From Oceanobacter kriegii DSM 6294 (lineage in GTDB: Bacteria > Pseudomonadota > Gammaproteobacteria > Pseudomonadales > Oceanobacteraceae): 64,000 nucleotides of DNA. A program made the translations under genes and the position numbers. The notes under the pieces are model-generated. The model was not told where the DNA came from and did no database searches. It saw only the letters and a program-made list of their open reading frames with translations. The stretch covers positions 234,988 to 298,987 of the forward strand of contig NZ_KE383932.1 in assembly GCF_000422845.1 (NCBI RefSeq), written 5' to 3'. This document shows positions 63,921 to 64,000 of the stretch, one piece after another. Numbering within the stretch: position 1 is the first letter of the stretch; each line of letters starts with the position of its first letter.

Positions 63921-64000
63921 GCGCCGCACGATTTGAGAGGTTGTTGTTTCGCTTCTTGAGTTGGTTGAGAAGTTCGGTTCTGTGTTGTTTAACTGAATCG

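Overview
This window is chromosomal DNA from a motile, aerobic gammaproteobacterium. Gene order and protein sequence place it near the Pseudomonadales/Oceanospirillales (marine relatives of Pseudomonas and Marinobacter). The main reasons are the rseB-rseC-mucD-lepA-rnc-era-recO-pdxJ-acpS order, the flhA-flhF-flhG-fliA-cheYZAB-motCD-parA-parP-cheW polar-flagellum cluster, and the gacS/barA-cysM-rlmD-relA-mazG block. I cannot name a genus from sequence alone. Coding density is high and there are no insertion sequences, integrases, phage genes or CRISPR arrays.

Layout. (1) 1-8631: envelope stress (rseB end, rseC, mucD), then lepA, a DUF4845 membrane protein, rnc, era, recO, pdxJ and acpS. (2) 8604-17258: hybrid sensor kinase barA/gacS on the minus strand, then cysM, rlmD, relA and mazG. 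(3) 17259-27753: a heptamer repeat locus, a small conserved gene, ppc, adk, tsaB, uppP, rsmJ, plsB, slyX and a membrane-anchored cold-shock protein. (4) 27834-44029: a 133-bp two-part heptamer array directly upstream of a sigma-54 promoter, then the flagellar and chemotaxis cluster. (5) 44140-49500: a small secreted protein, bcp, and the nrdA-nrdB-ferredoxin ribonucleotide reductase operon with a long, highly structured leader carrying NrdR-like and DnaA sites. (6) 49779-56898: an RstAB-like two-component system, metR with a MetR site, an Aer-like receptor, a degenerate GGDEF protein and argF. (7) 56916-63525: argD, rimK, rimB, maoP, hdfR, a quinone-oxidoreductase-like gene, queE and queC. (8) 63648-64000: three tandem, nearly identical strong sigma-70 promoters, read as the start of an rRNA operon whose genes lie beyond the window.

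How the parts fit. The flagellar block supplies export (FlhA), polar placement and number control (FlhF, FlhG), the late sigma factor (FliA), the chemotaxis pathway (CheY, Z, A, B, W), a second stator (MotC, MotD) and polar localisation of the chemotaxis array (ParA-type ATPase and ParP-like CheW protein). RelA and MazG are translationally coupled. The nrd operon makes dNTPs, and its ferredoxin probably maintains the NrdB cofactor. MaoP and HdfR are divergent, as in E. coli.

Non-gene sequence gave the most unusual observations: the heptamer arrays shared by two loci, the helically phased direct repeats ahead of cheY, the multi-hairpin region upstream of nrdA, and the triple promoter at the right edge. 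Among proteins, the most notable are a CheW-less gene sharing its N-terminal motif with ParP, a membrane-tethered cold-shock domain, a GGDEF protein with a lost active site but an intact I-site, and a ferredoxin with a long acidic extension.
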